64,000 bases of DNA, taken from positions 186,001-250,000 of the forward strand of contig BPJP01000004.1 of NCBI GenBank assembly GCA_026004675.1, read 5' to 3'. Positions 38,251 to 47,339 of the stretch are shown one piece after another. A model generated the notes under the pieces. The model did no database searches. It saw nothing but the letters and a program-made list of their open reading frames with translations, and was not told the DNA's origin. The position numbers and the translations under genes were made by a program. The DNA is from Gemmatales bacterium. GTDB lineage: Bacteria; Planctomycetota; Planctomycetia; Gemmatales; Gemmataceae. Positions within the stretch are counted from its first letter, which is position 1; every line of letters begins with the position of its first letter.

Positions 38251-38351
38251 GCAGCGAAATCGTGCCAGGCAAAAAACAGACAGCCAAAGCGTTTCCTTTG
38301 ACAGGGAAGACGGTCGGGACTTACCACGATGACAACCTTGAAGGAACCGTC

Positions 38352-39455
38352 ATGAAGGCATTTTTCCACCGCGAGGGATTTTTGTCAGCGTGCCAGTTGG
38401 CCAGCGCCGCGGTTGCCTCGCGCGACGTCAAGCCGATTTTGCGAAATTTGAAGGCCGTCGCTGACGATGGTTCGTGCACCCTCATGGCTACGGACCTGGA
38501 GATCGGCATCCGTCTCGATGTTCGCAGTGTCAAGGTAGAAGAGGCAGGAGCTGCCATCCTTCCCACTTCCCAGACCGTTGCCGTCCTCCGCGAATCACTG
38601 GACGAAGAACTCGAACTCGACGCTGACGCGGACCGTTGCCTTTTGCGCGGCAAGCACAACGAATTCGAAATGCCGGGCGAAGACCCCGACAATTTCCCAG
38701 ACGTTCCCTCCTTTTCAGCGGAACAATATCATGAATTGCAGGCCGGGGTGTTGCGGGACATGATCCGGCGAACGATTTTTGCCGCAGCCACGGAAAATCC
38801 CCGCTATGCGGTCACCGGCATCTTGTGGGAACTCGACAACGAATCTGCCCGGCTGGTCGCGACGGACGGTCGGCGGCTCGCCGTCACCAGGCATGCCGCC
38901 GTCTGCCACGGCGACCACGGTACCAAAGGCCAGACTCCCGTCGTCCCGACCAAGGCTATGGCATTACTCGATCGCGTCTTAAGCGATCCAGACGAGATCG
39001 TGCGCATCTGTATTCGTCCCAACGACGTTCTCTTCAAGACCGATCGGGCTACCATCTACAGTCGGCTCGTGGAAGGCAGATATCCCGACTACAAGGCGGT
39101 GATTCCGAAAAAGTGCAACGCGAAAATCCCTCTTGTGGTTGGCCCGTTTCTGACGGCCATCAGGCAATCGGCGATCATGACCGACGACGAAAGCAAGCGC
39201 GTATCGTTTCGCTTCGACAAGAACAACCTGACGTTGCAAGCCTACGGAGCGAAGACGGGGCGGGCCAAGGTGGAGTTGCCGATCGACTACGACGGCAAAA
39301 CGATCGAGATCAACTTCGACCCCAAATACTTGCTGGAGATGTTGCGGGTATTGGACCCGGAAACATCACTGACCATGGAATTGACGGATAATAACACGCC
39401 CGCTCATTGCTACACCAGTGATCATTACACATACGTGGTGATGCCAGTGTCGTAG
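38352..39455 (+). CDS. dnaN: DNA polymerase III beta sliding clamp
   Basis: A 367-residue clamp that encircles DNA and tethers the replicative polymerase. The ATG at 38352 follows AAGGAA; an upstream in-frame start would overlap dnaA. Three repeated clamp domains are visible: MKAFFHREGFLSACQLASAA (domain 1), VLRDMIRRTIFAAATENPRYAVTG (domain 2) and NPKYLLEM-type text NFDPKYLLEMLRVL (domain 3). The C-terminal YTYVVMPVS matches the family ending. Located 100 bp after dnaA, as in most bacteria. Confidence 0.94.
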   Translation: MKAFFHREGFLSACQLASAAVASRDVKPILRNLKAVADDGSCTLMATDLEIGIRLDVRSVKVEEAGAAILPTSQTVAVLRESLDEELELDADADRCLLRGKHNEFEMPGEDPDNFPDVPSFSAEQYHELQAGVLRDMIRRTIFAAATENPRYAVTGILWELDNESARLVATDGRRLAVTRHAAVCHGDHGTKGQTPVVPTKAMALLDRVLSDPDEIVRICIRPNDVLFKTDRATIYSRLVEGRYPDYKAVIPKKCNAKIPLVVGPFLTAIRQSAIMTDDESKRVSFRFDKNNLTLQAYGAKTGRAKVELPIDYDGKTIEINFDPKYLLEMLRVLDPETSLTMELTDNNTPAHCYTSDHYTYVVMPVS

Positions 39456-39528
39456 TGGTGTGCGAACACCTCGCTCTGGCGCGGGTGTGGAGACGAAAGC
39501 GGAGGCCGATACCGACATCGGTGAGGCG

Positions 39529-39852
39529 ATGAAACGAGACCCTTCGGGCTTGGATGGTCCCGAACCGTTATGCGAGATCGTGAACCGATTGATTGTGGCG
39601 CGCGGTTGGGGCCGGCGGCGAGGCACGGCCCAACTGGAGCAAGTCTGGGCCGAAACCGCTGGAAGCGAGACGGCGGCCCACACGCGGGTCGCTTCGTTTC
39701 GCCGAGGAGTGCTTGAAATCCTCGTCGACAATGCAGTCCTGCTTCAGGAGTTGGGCGGTTTTCGCAAACGCGCTCTTCTCGAAAAACTTCGCCAACGGCT
39801 CAAGCAGGCGACCCTGCACGATCTCCGCTTTCGCAGCGGAACATGGAAGTAG
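39529..39852 (+). CDS. dciA: DUF721 protein, DciA-like helicase loader/operator
   Basis: A 107-residue DUF721 protein. DciA is the DnaB-associated loader or operator in bacteria without DnaC/DnaI. The domain reads LCEIVNRLIVARGWGRRRG, WAETAGSETAAHTRVASFRR, GVLEILVDNAVLLQELGGF and ends LHDLRFRSG, in line with the family pattern. The ATG at 39529 follows GGTGAGG; a GTG at 39460 just after dnaN is an alternative. It sits where recF is usually found between dnaN and gyrB, and no recF is present here. The name rests on the domain and locus, not on experiment. Confidence 0.82.
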   Translation: MKRDPSGLDGPEPLCEIVNRLIVARGWGRRRGTAQLEQVWAETAGSETAAHTRVASFRRGVLEILVDNAVLLQELGGFRKRALLEKLRQRLKQATLHDLRFRSGTWK

Positions 39853-40013
39853 TCGGTTCTGCCCCGGTTTTTCACTCGGACCGGCACAATGACTCGAGCA
39901 AGGAAGAGGCTGTAACGGTATTTCGCGCAAACAAACCTCGTCGCCCGACGCGAAATCCGCTTTGATTTTCGAAAAAACCAGTGCATCGGCGATGCACGAA
40001 AAGGGATGCAAAG

Positions 40014-42578
40014 ATGAACGACGATACCGTGACGACTGAAACGACTTCCGTTTCCGAGATCGAAAACGCCCCCGCCGCTAGCGATAACGGTGCTGCCGAT
40101 TATGGCCAGGAAAACGTGCAGATTTTTCGCGACACGGCTCATATTCGCCAGCGGCCGAGCATGTATATCGGCAACACGTCTTCCAGCGGCCTGCACCATC
40201 TGGTCTTTGAACTCGTGTATAACAGCGTCGACGAGGCGCTGGCAGGTTACTGCAAGAACATCCACGTCAAGATCAACAAAGCGGACTCGAGCATCACTGT
40301 GGCCGACGACGGTCGAGGCATTCCGGTCGAAGAGCACCACGAAGCGAAGCGGCCTACGCTCGAAGTCGTCATGACAACGGTGGGGGCCGGCGCCAAATTC
40401 GATCACAACACTTATAAGGTCTCCGCTGGTCTGCACGGTATTGGCGCCAAGGCGGTTACTGCCCTCAGCGAGTGGGTCGAAGCCGAAGTCCGCCGAGATG
40501 GCAAGACCTATGTGCAGGAATATGAGCGCGGCAAACCCATTACTCCAGTCAGGGAACGCGGCGCCGCTACGCGTACCGGAACCAAGATCACCTTCAAACC
40601 CGATCGTGAAATCTTTCACGACGCGAAATTCGATTACGATACGCTTGAAAATCGGCTCCGCGAACTGGCATTTCTCAACAAGGGATTAGCCATCAAACTT
40701 ACCGACGAACGCACGGGCAAGGAGGAATTGTTCAAATACGACGGCGGCATCGCCGAATTCGTCGAATACCTCAACCGTACCGAAGATACTTTGCACAAGC
40801 CGATCTATATCGAAAAAACGGTTGACAACGTTCACGTCGAAGTCGCCTTGCAGTATACGACGTCGGACGAGGAACGCGTTCGCTGCTATGCCAATAACGC
40901 CTACAACTCCGCCGGCGGAACGCATCTGTCCGGCTTTCGGACCGCGCTGACACGAACGTTGAACCATTACGGCGACAAGGAAAACCTGTTCAAAAACGAT
41001 CTCAAGCCCATCGGCGAAGACTTTCGCGAAGGGTTGACGGCGGTTGTCAGCGTGCAAGTCCCCAACCCGCAACTGGAAGCCCAGACGAAAGTCCGCCTCA
41101 ACAACCCCGAAGTAGAGGGCATTGTCGCTCAGGTGGTCCACGAAGGGTTGAGCATCTACCTGGAAGAAAACCCGAAGGACGCTCACAAGATTATGAAAAA
41201 GGTGATCCTTGCAGCCGAGGCACGCGAGGCAGCCGCCAAAGCGAAAAAAGCACTTAAAGAACGCAAGAACATTCTCAATTCGGGCGGCCTCCCTGGCAAG
41301 CTTATGGACTGCACCAGCCGCGACCGCGATTCATCGGAGCTTTTCCTTGTGGAAGGAGATTCTGCCGGCGGGTCCGCTGAGAGTGGACGCGATCGCATGT
41401 TTCAGGCCATCTTGCCTCTTCGCGGCAAACCGCTGAATGTCGAAAAAGCCAAGGTCGAAAAAGTGCTCGGCAACGATGAAATCTGCAGCATCATCTCCGC
41501 GGTCGGCATCGATATCGGCGAGAATGATGATATCAGCAACCGCCGATACGACAAAATCGTCCTCTTGACCGACGCCGACGTAGACGGCCAGCATATCCGC
41601 ACGCTGTTGTTGACCTTCTTCTATCGCCAGATGCGCAAACTCGTCGAAGAAGGTCATATTTTCGTCGCTCGTCCGCCACTGTTCAAGGTCGCCCAGAAAA
41701 ACAAGGTCCGCTATGTCCAAACCGCTGAGGAAATGCACGAAGAACTCATGCGCCGAGGTCTGGAAGGAACTTCCTTGCTATTGCGCCGCTTTGATCCCGA
41801 ACCGCTGAAGCGAGGCGAAGCCGTCCAAACAAGCGAGGAAACCATCTCCGGTGATCGACTCGCCCATCTGATGAAAATCCTGGATCGCATCGAAGAAGCG
41901 CTACAGACTACGGAACGTCGCGGCCTCAACCTTCCTCTTCTCTTCGGCCAGGTCAACGATGAGGGCAAGTTGCCGGCCTACCGTGTTCTGTTCACCGGCA
42001 AAGAGTTTTGGTTCCATACCGAAGAGCAGGTCGATGAATTTCGCCGCAAGGAGCTTGAACGTCTCGGCAAAGACCTGGTCGTCGCTGATGAAGACGAGAC
42101 GTCGTCCGACAGCAACAATAGCAAAGACGAAACCGAGTTCACTATTCAGGAATTGCACGAGGTAAGGGAAATCCATAGCGGCTTGGAGAAACTCCGCGAA
42201 TTCAACCTCGGATTGAACGATTTGATCCCCTTGCCACGTGTCGCCGGTCGTGAACCGCCCGACCGATTCATCCTGCAAAACGGCGACGTTCGTCGCCCTC
42301 TTGCCGACTTGCGGCTGCTGAATCCCGAAGTACGCAAACTTGGCGAACGCGGCCTCACTGTAACGCGATTCAAAGGACTGGGCGAGATGGACCCCGAAGA
42401 ACTTTGGGAAACGACCCTCGATCCGTCGCGGCGAACCTTGCTGAAAGTCAATCTGGACGATGCCCTGAAGGCAGACGAAATGTTTCGTACCCTCATGGGC
42501 GACAAAGTCGAACCGCGTCGGGATTTTATCCAGAAACACGCGCTGGAAGTCAAGGACATCGACTACCACGGGGCATGA
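40014..42578 (+). CDS. gyrB: DNA gyrase subunit B
   Basis: An 854-residue ATPase subunit of gyrase, which introduces negative supercoils. The ATG at 40014 (MNDDTVTTETTS) has AAAAGGG upstream. The GHKL ATPase motifs are NSVDEALAG, DDGRGIPV and GLHGIGAKAV; the transducer has GGTHLSGFR; the TOPRIM motifs are EGDSAGGSA and LTDADVDGQHI; and the C-terminal signature is RFKGLGEMDPEELWETT. An acidic, Ser/Asn-rich insertion (DEDETSSDSNNSKDET) lies in the C-terminal region ahead of the tail. It closes the dnaA-dnaN-dciA-gyrB cluster. Confidence 0.96.
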   Translation: MNDDTVTTETTSVSEIENAPAASDNGAADYGQENVQIFRDTAHIRQRPSMYIGNTSSSGLHHLVFELVYNSVDEALAGYCKNIHVKINKADSSITVADDGRGIPVEEHHEAKRPTLEVVMTTVGAGAKFDHNTYKVSAGLHGIGAKAVTALSEWVEAEVRRDGKTYVQEYERGKPITPVRERGAATRTGTKITFKPDREIFHDAKFDYDTLENRLRELAFLNKGLAIKLTDERTGKEELFKYDGGIAEFVEYLNRTEDTLHKPIYIEKTVDNVHVEVALQYTTSDEERVRCYANNAYNSAGGTHLSGFRTALTRTLNHYGDKENLFKNDLKPIGEDFREGLTAVVSVQVPNPQLEAQTKVRLNNPEVEGIVAQVVHEGLSIYLEENPKDAHKIMKKVILAAEAREAAAKAKKALKERKNILNSGGLPGKLMDCTSRDRDSSELFLVEGDSAGGSAESGRDRMFQAILPLRGKPLNVEKAKVEKVLGNDEICSIISAVGIDIGENDDISNRRYDKIVLLTDADVDGQHIRTLLLTFFYRQMRKLVEEGHIFVARPPLFKVAQKNKVRYVQTAEEMHEELMRRGLEGTSLLLRRFDPEPLKRGEAVQTSEETISGDRLAHLMKILDRIEEALQTTERRGLNLPLLFGQVNDEGKLPAYRVLFTGKEFWFHTEEQVDEFRRKELERLGKDLVVADEDETSSDSNNSKDETEFTIQELHEVREIHSGLEKLREFNLGLNDLIPLPRVAGREPPDRFILQNGDVRRPLADLRLLNPEVRKLGERGLTVTRFKGLGEMDPEELWETTLDPSRRTLLKVNLDDALKADEMFRTLMGDKVEPRRDFIQKHALEVKDIDYHGA

Positions 42579-42775
42579 GACACCCTCGAATGGAAAGTCG
42601 AGGCTGCCTGTTTTTTTTCGAAAATTTGATTCCCTCTTGGCTGAAACAGGACTAAAATCAGGACTATAGAAGGCGTCCCGGCGGCGGGGCGTCTTTTGCT
42701 CACCACAAAACTGGCAGGTTTTTTCCTGCCCTGCGAATTCGGTCCTACCTCCATCCTCCCCGAGGGAGCCACACC

Positions 42776-44104
42776 ATGTTGAAACTGTTTTTTCGGGTCA
42801 ACGAAAGATTGTTCGGGGCATTTCCCGGCGTCAATTTCTGCAAGTTGGCGGATTATCCGCTCTCGGGCTGACTATGGCCGACGCATTTCGTTTGCGGGCC
42901 TTATCAGTCGAACCGAACCGCAAGATGGTTCGTTGTATCCTGCTTTGGATGCAGGGTGGGGCCAAGTCATATCGACACCTTCGATCCGAAGCCGGATGCT
43001 CCCGCTGAAATACGCGGGGAATTCGGCACGATTCCGACGACTTTGCCTGGGGTTCGACTTAGCGAACATTTGCCCAGAATTGCCCGCCTGACGGATAAGT
43101 TGAGCATCATTCGTGGTCATAATCCGCAAAACGGCAGTCATGGCGTTGCCGACCACTTGATGATGTCGGGCCATCGCTTCAATCCGTCTTTGGCCTATCC
43201 GTGCTACGGTTCGGTGGTATCTCGCCAGCGAGGCTACCATAATGGCATGTTTCCCTTCGTCCAATTGGGACGGAACATCGATCGCCGATTCAACGGCGGC
43301 GTGGCCGGGTTCTTGGGCGATGCTTACAATCCGTTCGAAGTTCCTGACGATCCGAATTCGCCGAACTTCAAAGTGCGCGATCTGAGCCTGCCAGATGAAG
43401 CCGCCCGAGCACGTCTGAGCCGGCGCTACAACATGCTTACCGCATTGGACGAATATCAAAAGACGATTGAAGAAAACGCCGACGCGGTTCACGCCCGCGA
43501 TGTCTTTTACCAGAAGGCCCATGGTTTGATTACTTCGCCTCTGGCCAAACGGGCTTTCGACCTGAATGCCGAGTGCACCAAACTGCGTGATGCTTACGGA
43601 CGAAACCGCTTCGGTCAGTCCTGTCTTTTGGCCCGCCGCTTAATCGAGGCCGGCGTTCACTTCGTCACGGTGACCGATGGCGGATGGGACACACACCAAA
43701 ACAATTTCCGCAGCTTGAAAGAGCGCAAATTGCCGCCGCTGGATCAGGCTTATGCCACGCTGTTGCAAGACTTGTCGGATCGCGGTTTGCTCGAAGATAC
43801 CCTCGTCGTCTGGTTTGGTGATTTCGGTCGAACCCCGAAAGTCAATCCCTCTGCCGGACGAGACCATTGGGCCAGCGCAGGGGTCGCCACCTTTGCCGGT
43901 GGTGGGACGAAAGCCGGTCAAGTTATCGGTGCCACCAACGCTTTGGGGGAATTCGTCATCGACAATCCGGTGACCCCGCAGGATCTTGCCGCCACGATTT
44001 ATTATTGTCTCGGCATTCCGATGGATCTCTGGTATCGAGCCCAAGATGGTCGACCGATTGAAATGCTCCCAACCGGCAAACCGGTTCGCCAATTGGTCGG
44101 CTGA
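42776..44104 (+). CDS. Second DUF1501 protein (two apparent frameshifts)
   Basis: The start ATG at 42776 has GAGGGAG upstream. Three frames must be joined. First, the T6 run at 42788-42793 lacks one T (or has two extra); correcting it yields a Tat-type signal GISRRQFLQVGGLSALGL. Second, the G4 run at 42958-42961 has one extra G; correcting it gives LLWMQGGPSHIDTFDPKPD, the DUF1501 hallmark. The frame is then open to 44104 with GGWDTHQNNF, FGDFGRTPKV and ATIYYCLGIP. The corrected length is about 442 residues. The function of the family is unknown. Two indels in one gene could mean real decay, but the rest is well preserved. Confidence 0.85.
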
Positions 44105-44130
44105 TTCCCGGTTTTCCTCTTCCAGCAGCA

Positions 44131-44170
44131 AACAGGAGCGACCCCAATGGCGGCGTTGCTCCTGTTTTTT
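44131..44170 (+). terminator. Rho-independent terminator after DUF1501 gene
   Basis: 9-bp stem AACAGGAGC (44131-44139) and GCTCCTGTT (44158-44166) with an 18-nt loop, followed by TTTT. Confidence 0.75.
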
Positions 44171-44243
44171 CATCGCAATTCAATCCGTTTGCAAAGTGCG
44201 ATGGTCCTGAAAAGGCAAGCGGAACGGTCGGTCCGCCTTGAAA

Positions 44244-45323
44244 TCAACCACCGTCATCCAGGAAAACCGGCGGTTGTTGGGATTGGCTGGGTCGGGGGTC
44301 CGGCAGGGGAACACCATCGGCTTCGATGTAGGCGGTGCGAACTACCGACACCGGTGCGACGGCTTTGGGGGCCAGTTGATAATTCGTCCCGCGGGTCATC
44401 AGCAGCCACGAGTTCTCGCGAAACCCTTTCTTCAGGCGGTCGCGAGCAGCCTCGATCAAACGCACCTTGGTGGCTTCGTCCAGCTTGTCGTTCGTTCGTA
44501 TCGAGGCAACCAGCTTTTGCGTTTCCGACAAATCGAAGCTGATCCATCCGTAAGGAGGCAAATAGGCTTCCATCTTGCAATGCGAAGGCGAATTCTTTGG
44601 GTATAGCGACAACCCGTAAGTGACACGGGTCGGATAGCCGAGCGCTCTGGCCATGGCCGTGCAGAGTCCATGATAGTCGCTGCAATGTCCGCGGCGTTCG
44701 ATGAAGGCATGACCGGCATCGGCCCGCAACGAGGCCTGGCGATGGTCATAGACCAGATTTTGGTCGATCCAATCCATGACTCGAAACAAGTCCTTGGTGG
44801 GATGGGAACGCCTGGGCACGATCGACTGGATGACTTTATCGAATTCCTCCTGATTCCGTATGCGCTCCGGAGTGCGATAAACGTCGAAGGAGGGCGGCCA
44901 TTTCACGACATTCAGAACCTTGCTCGGATCGAGGTTCCAATTCAAGTTCCACACCTTGATCTTGAATCGATGACGAATGATTTGCCCGCCTTTTGGATGA
45001 TGGAATTCGAAATAGGCGAAACGATTGCCGAACACTGGTTCGACGGCGATGATTTCGCGAACGCGCATGGGAAACGTGCTAAACCGGCTTTTTTCGACGA
45101 TCTGTTGGGTGCGATCCGATGGAGGGATCGGCAGCCAAACCTTGAGCACTTTGCACCCCGCAGGTGGTGTAACAACGACGGAAAAATCGACGGTGTGCGT
45201 GATCGGCTCGCTACGCTGTGCCTGGCAAGGGGTGTCTGGCGTCAGTTCGGCAGAGGTTGCCGGGACCGCCGGCACGACGAGACACCATACGGAAAACAAC
45301 CGGTACAACATCGACTTCTCCAT
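44244..45323 (-). CDS. Secreted transglutaminase-like protease-fold protein
   Basis: A 359-residue protein with signal peptide (LFSVWCLVVPAVPATSAE). The C-terminal half has the transglutaminase-like triad: Cys in RRGHCSDYHGLCTAMA, His in PSHCKMEAYLPPYG and Asp in WISFDLSE. The N-terminal half (about 40-180) is a beta domain typical of transglut_core proteins (VWLPIPPSD, FEFHHPKGG). Such proteins act as peptidases or amide-bond enzymes in the periplasm; the substrate is unknown. The ceramidase-like gene lies just upstream on the same strand (10 bp gap). Confidence 0.9.
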   Translation of the reverse strand: MEKSMLYRLFSVWCLVVPAVPATSAELTPDTPCQAQRSEPITHTVDFSVVVTPPAGCKVLKVWLPIPPSDRTQQIVEKSRFSTFPMRVREIIAVEPVFGNRFAYFEFHHPKGGQIIRHRFKIKVWNLNWNLDPSKVLNVVKWPPSFDVYRTPERIRNQEEFDKVIQSIVPRRSHPTKDLFRVMDWIDQNLVYDHRQASLRADAGHAFIERRGHCSDYHGLCTAMARALGYPTRVTYGLSLYPKNSPSHCKMEAYLPPYGWISFDLSETQKLVASIRTNDKLDEATKVRLIEAARDRLKKGFRENSWLLMTRGTNYQLAPKAVAPVSVVRTAYIEADGVPLPDPRPSQSQQPPVFLDDGG

Positions 45324-45333
45324 CGCGGTTCAC

Positions 45334-46710
45334 CTAGCGCAACAAGCTCTGGAATCCCTTGGTTAAAATGGGATCGACTTCCGGGTCGCAAAAGGCGACG
45401 CTGACTTCATAGCCTCCCTGCGGATAGGCGTCACGAGTCGGAATATACCACGGTCCGCCGTCGCCGTATGCAGCCGTGGCTACGAAACGGTCCGGCTGAT
45501 ATTGTTGGGCGCGCAGCTGGTACTCGACAAAGCATTCTGCGGGTAAATGCAGAAGGATAACGTGATCGACATGCAAGGCACTAAGAAGGATCGGCGTTTT
45601 TCGAGCCAGCCTTTGCAACCAGGCCAGACGATACGAGGGCCGGTTTCGCTGGACGATCCGGTTCTTCTTGTTGGAAATTTGTTTGAGAAGTTGTTCCGCG
45701 GTATAGCCGGCGCGAGGCGGCGGCAAGATCGAGCAGGTGCGCCACTCGAGACGCTTGATGGCTTGGGGTTGGAGCGATTGCTCCGAAGCTTTGATGCCAT
45801 CGTACACTCTCTGCGTCAGGACAGGCCGCATTTCCTTGGAGCCGTCGTTGTATTTGCCGGCAGCGATATTGCCGGCGCAGCCAGTGAAATACACGTGCAG
45901 GCAATCGGGTTCGTCTTGCTGGCGTCGTTTTCGTGCCAAACCAGCAAAGTCGCTGCTGACCCGGCCGTCTCCGTAGTAACTCATCGGGTGCGTGGCATAA
46001 TAGTGGCATGCCGCCACCTTCGTCTTGCCGTCGTAAAAGGCCACTGTCTTCAGCCAAGGATCGATTAGACCTTCGGGTAGCGCTCGTAGTTTTTCGTCCC
46101 GGCAACTGCTGCCCCGCATGGCGAGAATCTTGCCGTCTTTCCCTCGATAGATGCGGCGATTGGATGCCACTTTTTCCACCTTGGCCTGCCCGCTGGCAAT
46201 GTGCGTTATGCTTCGCGGTTTTTTCAATCCAGCGGAAACAGCCTCCCGAGCGCGCTTCAGGCACATTTCAAAAAACTCAAGGTCCACGATCGATGGCAGA
46301 TCCCCCTGTGCCTGGACGATCTTTTCGGCATTGATGCAGGCAAAGGGAGCGTTGTGCTGGTGCACGCAATGCAAAGCGACGCGGTCCGGAGTCGTGCCCG
46401 CTGCTTCCGCCAAAACCTGTCGCCACTGCACATGAGCATCGTTGCAAATGCCTGTCCAATCGACGGCGCACAAGACAATCGGCTTGCCGCCTCCAAGCAG
46501 CACGAACCCGATAGCTTCGAGCGGATCATCGACTGCGACCACCGGCTTGATCCAGCCACCGCAAAGGGAATGTCCTTTCGGCGGTGTCACGTCGAACCGA
46601 AAAGGCGCCAGCGTCAGTTTCAGATCCCCCGCGCGAGCATCGATCCGGCTCAGTCCTAATGTGCCCGCAGCCGCTCCTGCCAAAAAAGACCGGCGATCAA
46701 TCATGTTCAT
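45334..46710 (-). CDS. Tat-exported neutral ceramidase-like protein
   Basis: A 458-residue protein. The ATG at 46710 (MNMIDRRSFLAG) gives a twin-arginine signal (DRRSFLAGAAAGTLGL). The fold resembles neutral/alkaline non-lysosomal ceramidases: FRFDVTPPKGHSLCGGWI near the start, a conserved CAVDWTGICND, HCVHQHNAP, HYYATHPMSYYGDGRVSSDF and YFTGCAGNIAAGKYNDGS, all in the order seen in planctomycete members. Histidines in the HQH and THP segments are candidate zinc ligands. The true substrate is unknown; ceramide is only the namesake of the family. Confidence 0.87.
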   Translation of the reverse strand: MNMIDRRSFLAGAAAGTLGLSRIDARAGDLKLTLAPFRFDVTPPKGHSLCGGWIKPVVAVDDPLEAIGFVLLGGGKPIVLCAVDWTGICNDAHVQWRQVLAEAAGTTPDRVALHCVHQHNAPFACINAEKIVQAQGDLPSIVDLEFFEMCLKRAREAVSAGLKKPRSITHIASGQAKVEKVASNRRIYRGKDGKILAMRGSSCRDEKLRALPEGLIDPWLKTVAFYDGKTKVAACHYYATHPMSYYGDGRVSSDFAGLARKRRQQDEPDCLHVYFTGCAGNIAAGKYNDGSKEMRPVLTQRVYDGIKASEQSLQPQAIKRLEWRTCSILPPPRAGYTAEQLLKQISNKKNRIVQRNRPSYRLAWLQRLARKTPILLSALHVDHVILLHLPAECFVEYQLRAQQYQPDRFVATAAYGDGGPWYIPTRDAYPQGGYEVSVAFCDPEVDPILTKGFQSLLR

Positions 46711-46736
46711 CGTAGCGGTCCGATTCCTATGACAAA

Positions 46737-46770
46737 CAAAAAACGCCGCCGACAATGCCACGGCGACGTT
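46737..46770 (-). terminator. Terminator of the small Cys/His protein gene
   Basis: On the minus strand: 10-bp stem AACGTCGCCG (46770-46761) with CGGCGGCGTT (46751-46742), one G-T pair, 9-nt loop, followed by a run of T. It lies 26 bp after the stop of the gene at 46796-47110. Confidence 0.75.
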
Positions 46771-46795
46771 TTCTGTTTTACCTGAAATCGGCCGA

Positions 46796-47110
46796 TCAAT
46801 CGAAGGAAATTTTTCGCACCGAAATATAGTATTTATCCCCCTTTTTAGTCACTGTTCCCGTGACCGAACCTTTTTTGGCTCCCTGGCAAACGGCACGGTG
46901 GTGGGCTCGATGCGATTTCTCATCGAAATAGTAGACTACATCTTTGTCCCCTTTCTTGACGACAACCACCGTGCTGCACCGATTGGCGAGCTTGAGTTCG
47001 CATTTGGCGCAGGTGATCTTTCCTTTCAAGACCACTTCCTTTTTTTCTTGTCCGAGGGCAGGGACTGCCGCCAGGCCAGCGAGAAAAACAATCAACAGAC
47101 AGACGCGCAT
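46796..47110 (-). CDS. Small secreted protein with Cys/His metal-binding look
   Basis: A 104-residue protein. The ATG at 47110 has AGGAGGTG upstream, a strong ribosome-binding site. Signal peptide: VCLLIVFLAGLAAVPALGQ. The mature part has CAKCELKLANRC, then SHRAHHRAVC and a terminal beta segment (GSVTGTVTKKGDKYYISVRK). Four cysteines and three histidines in about 50 residues suggest metal binding, which is inference. I recall similar small planctomycete proteins but cannot name the family. Confidence 0.78.
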   Translation of the reverse strand: MRVCLLIVFLAGLAAVPALGQEKKEVVLKGKITCAKCELKLANRCSTVVVVKKGDKDVVYYFDEKSHRAHHRAVCQGAKKGSVTGTVTKKGDKYYISVRKISFD

Positions 47111-47339
47111 AAAACACCTCCTGACTTCAGGAAACATCCGCCTGAGTATAAAGGATAGCGTTCAGAGGAACAACGCCGGATGCTCGTTTTTCGTTCCGCA
47201 CGTTCCGCTGGCTCTTCTTTGGCTCGAAAACATTTTCCACCCGCGATTGGCAAATCGGCAATTCGTGTCCCATACTTATCTAAGGAAGTAGACTCGCCAG
47301 AATGTTGCCCAGTCGCACCTTCCACACGCGGATTTGATA

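Noticed and set aside
42660..42715. Terminator hairpin after gyrB
   Set aside because: The GC-rich stretch before TTTT repeats GGCGTC in direct rather than inverted orientation; no good stem forms.
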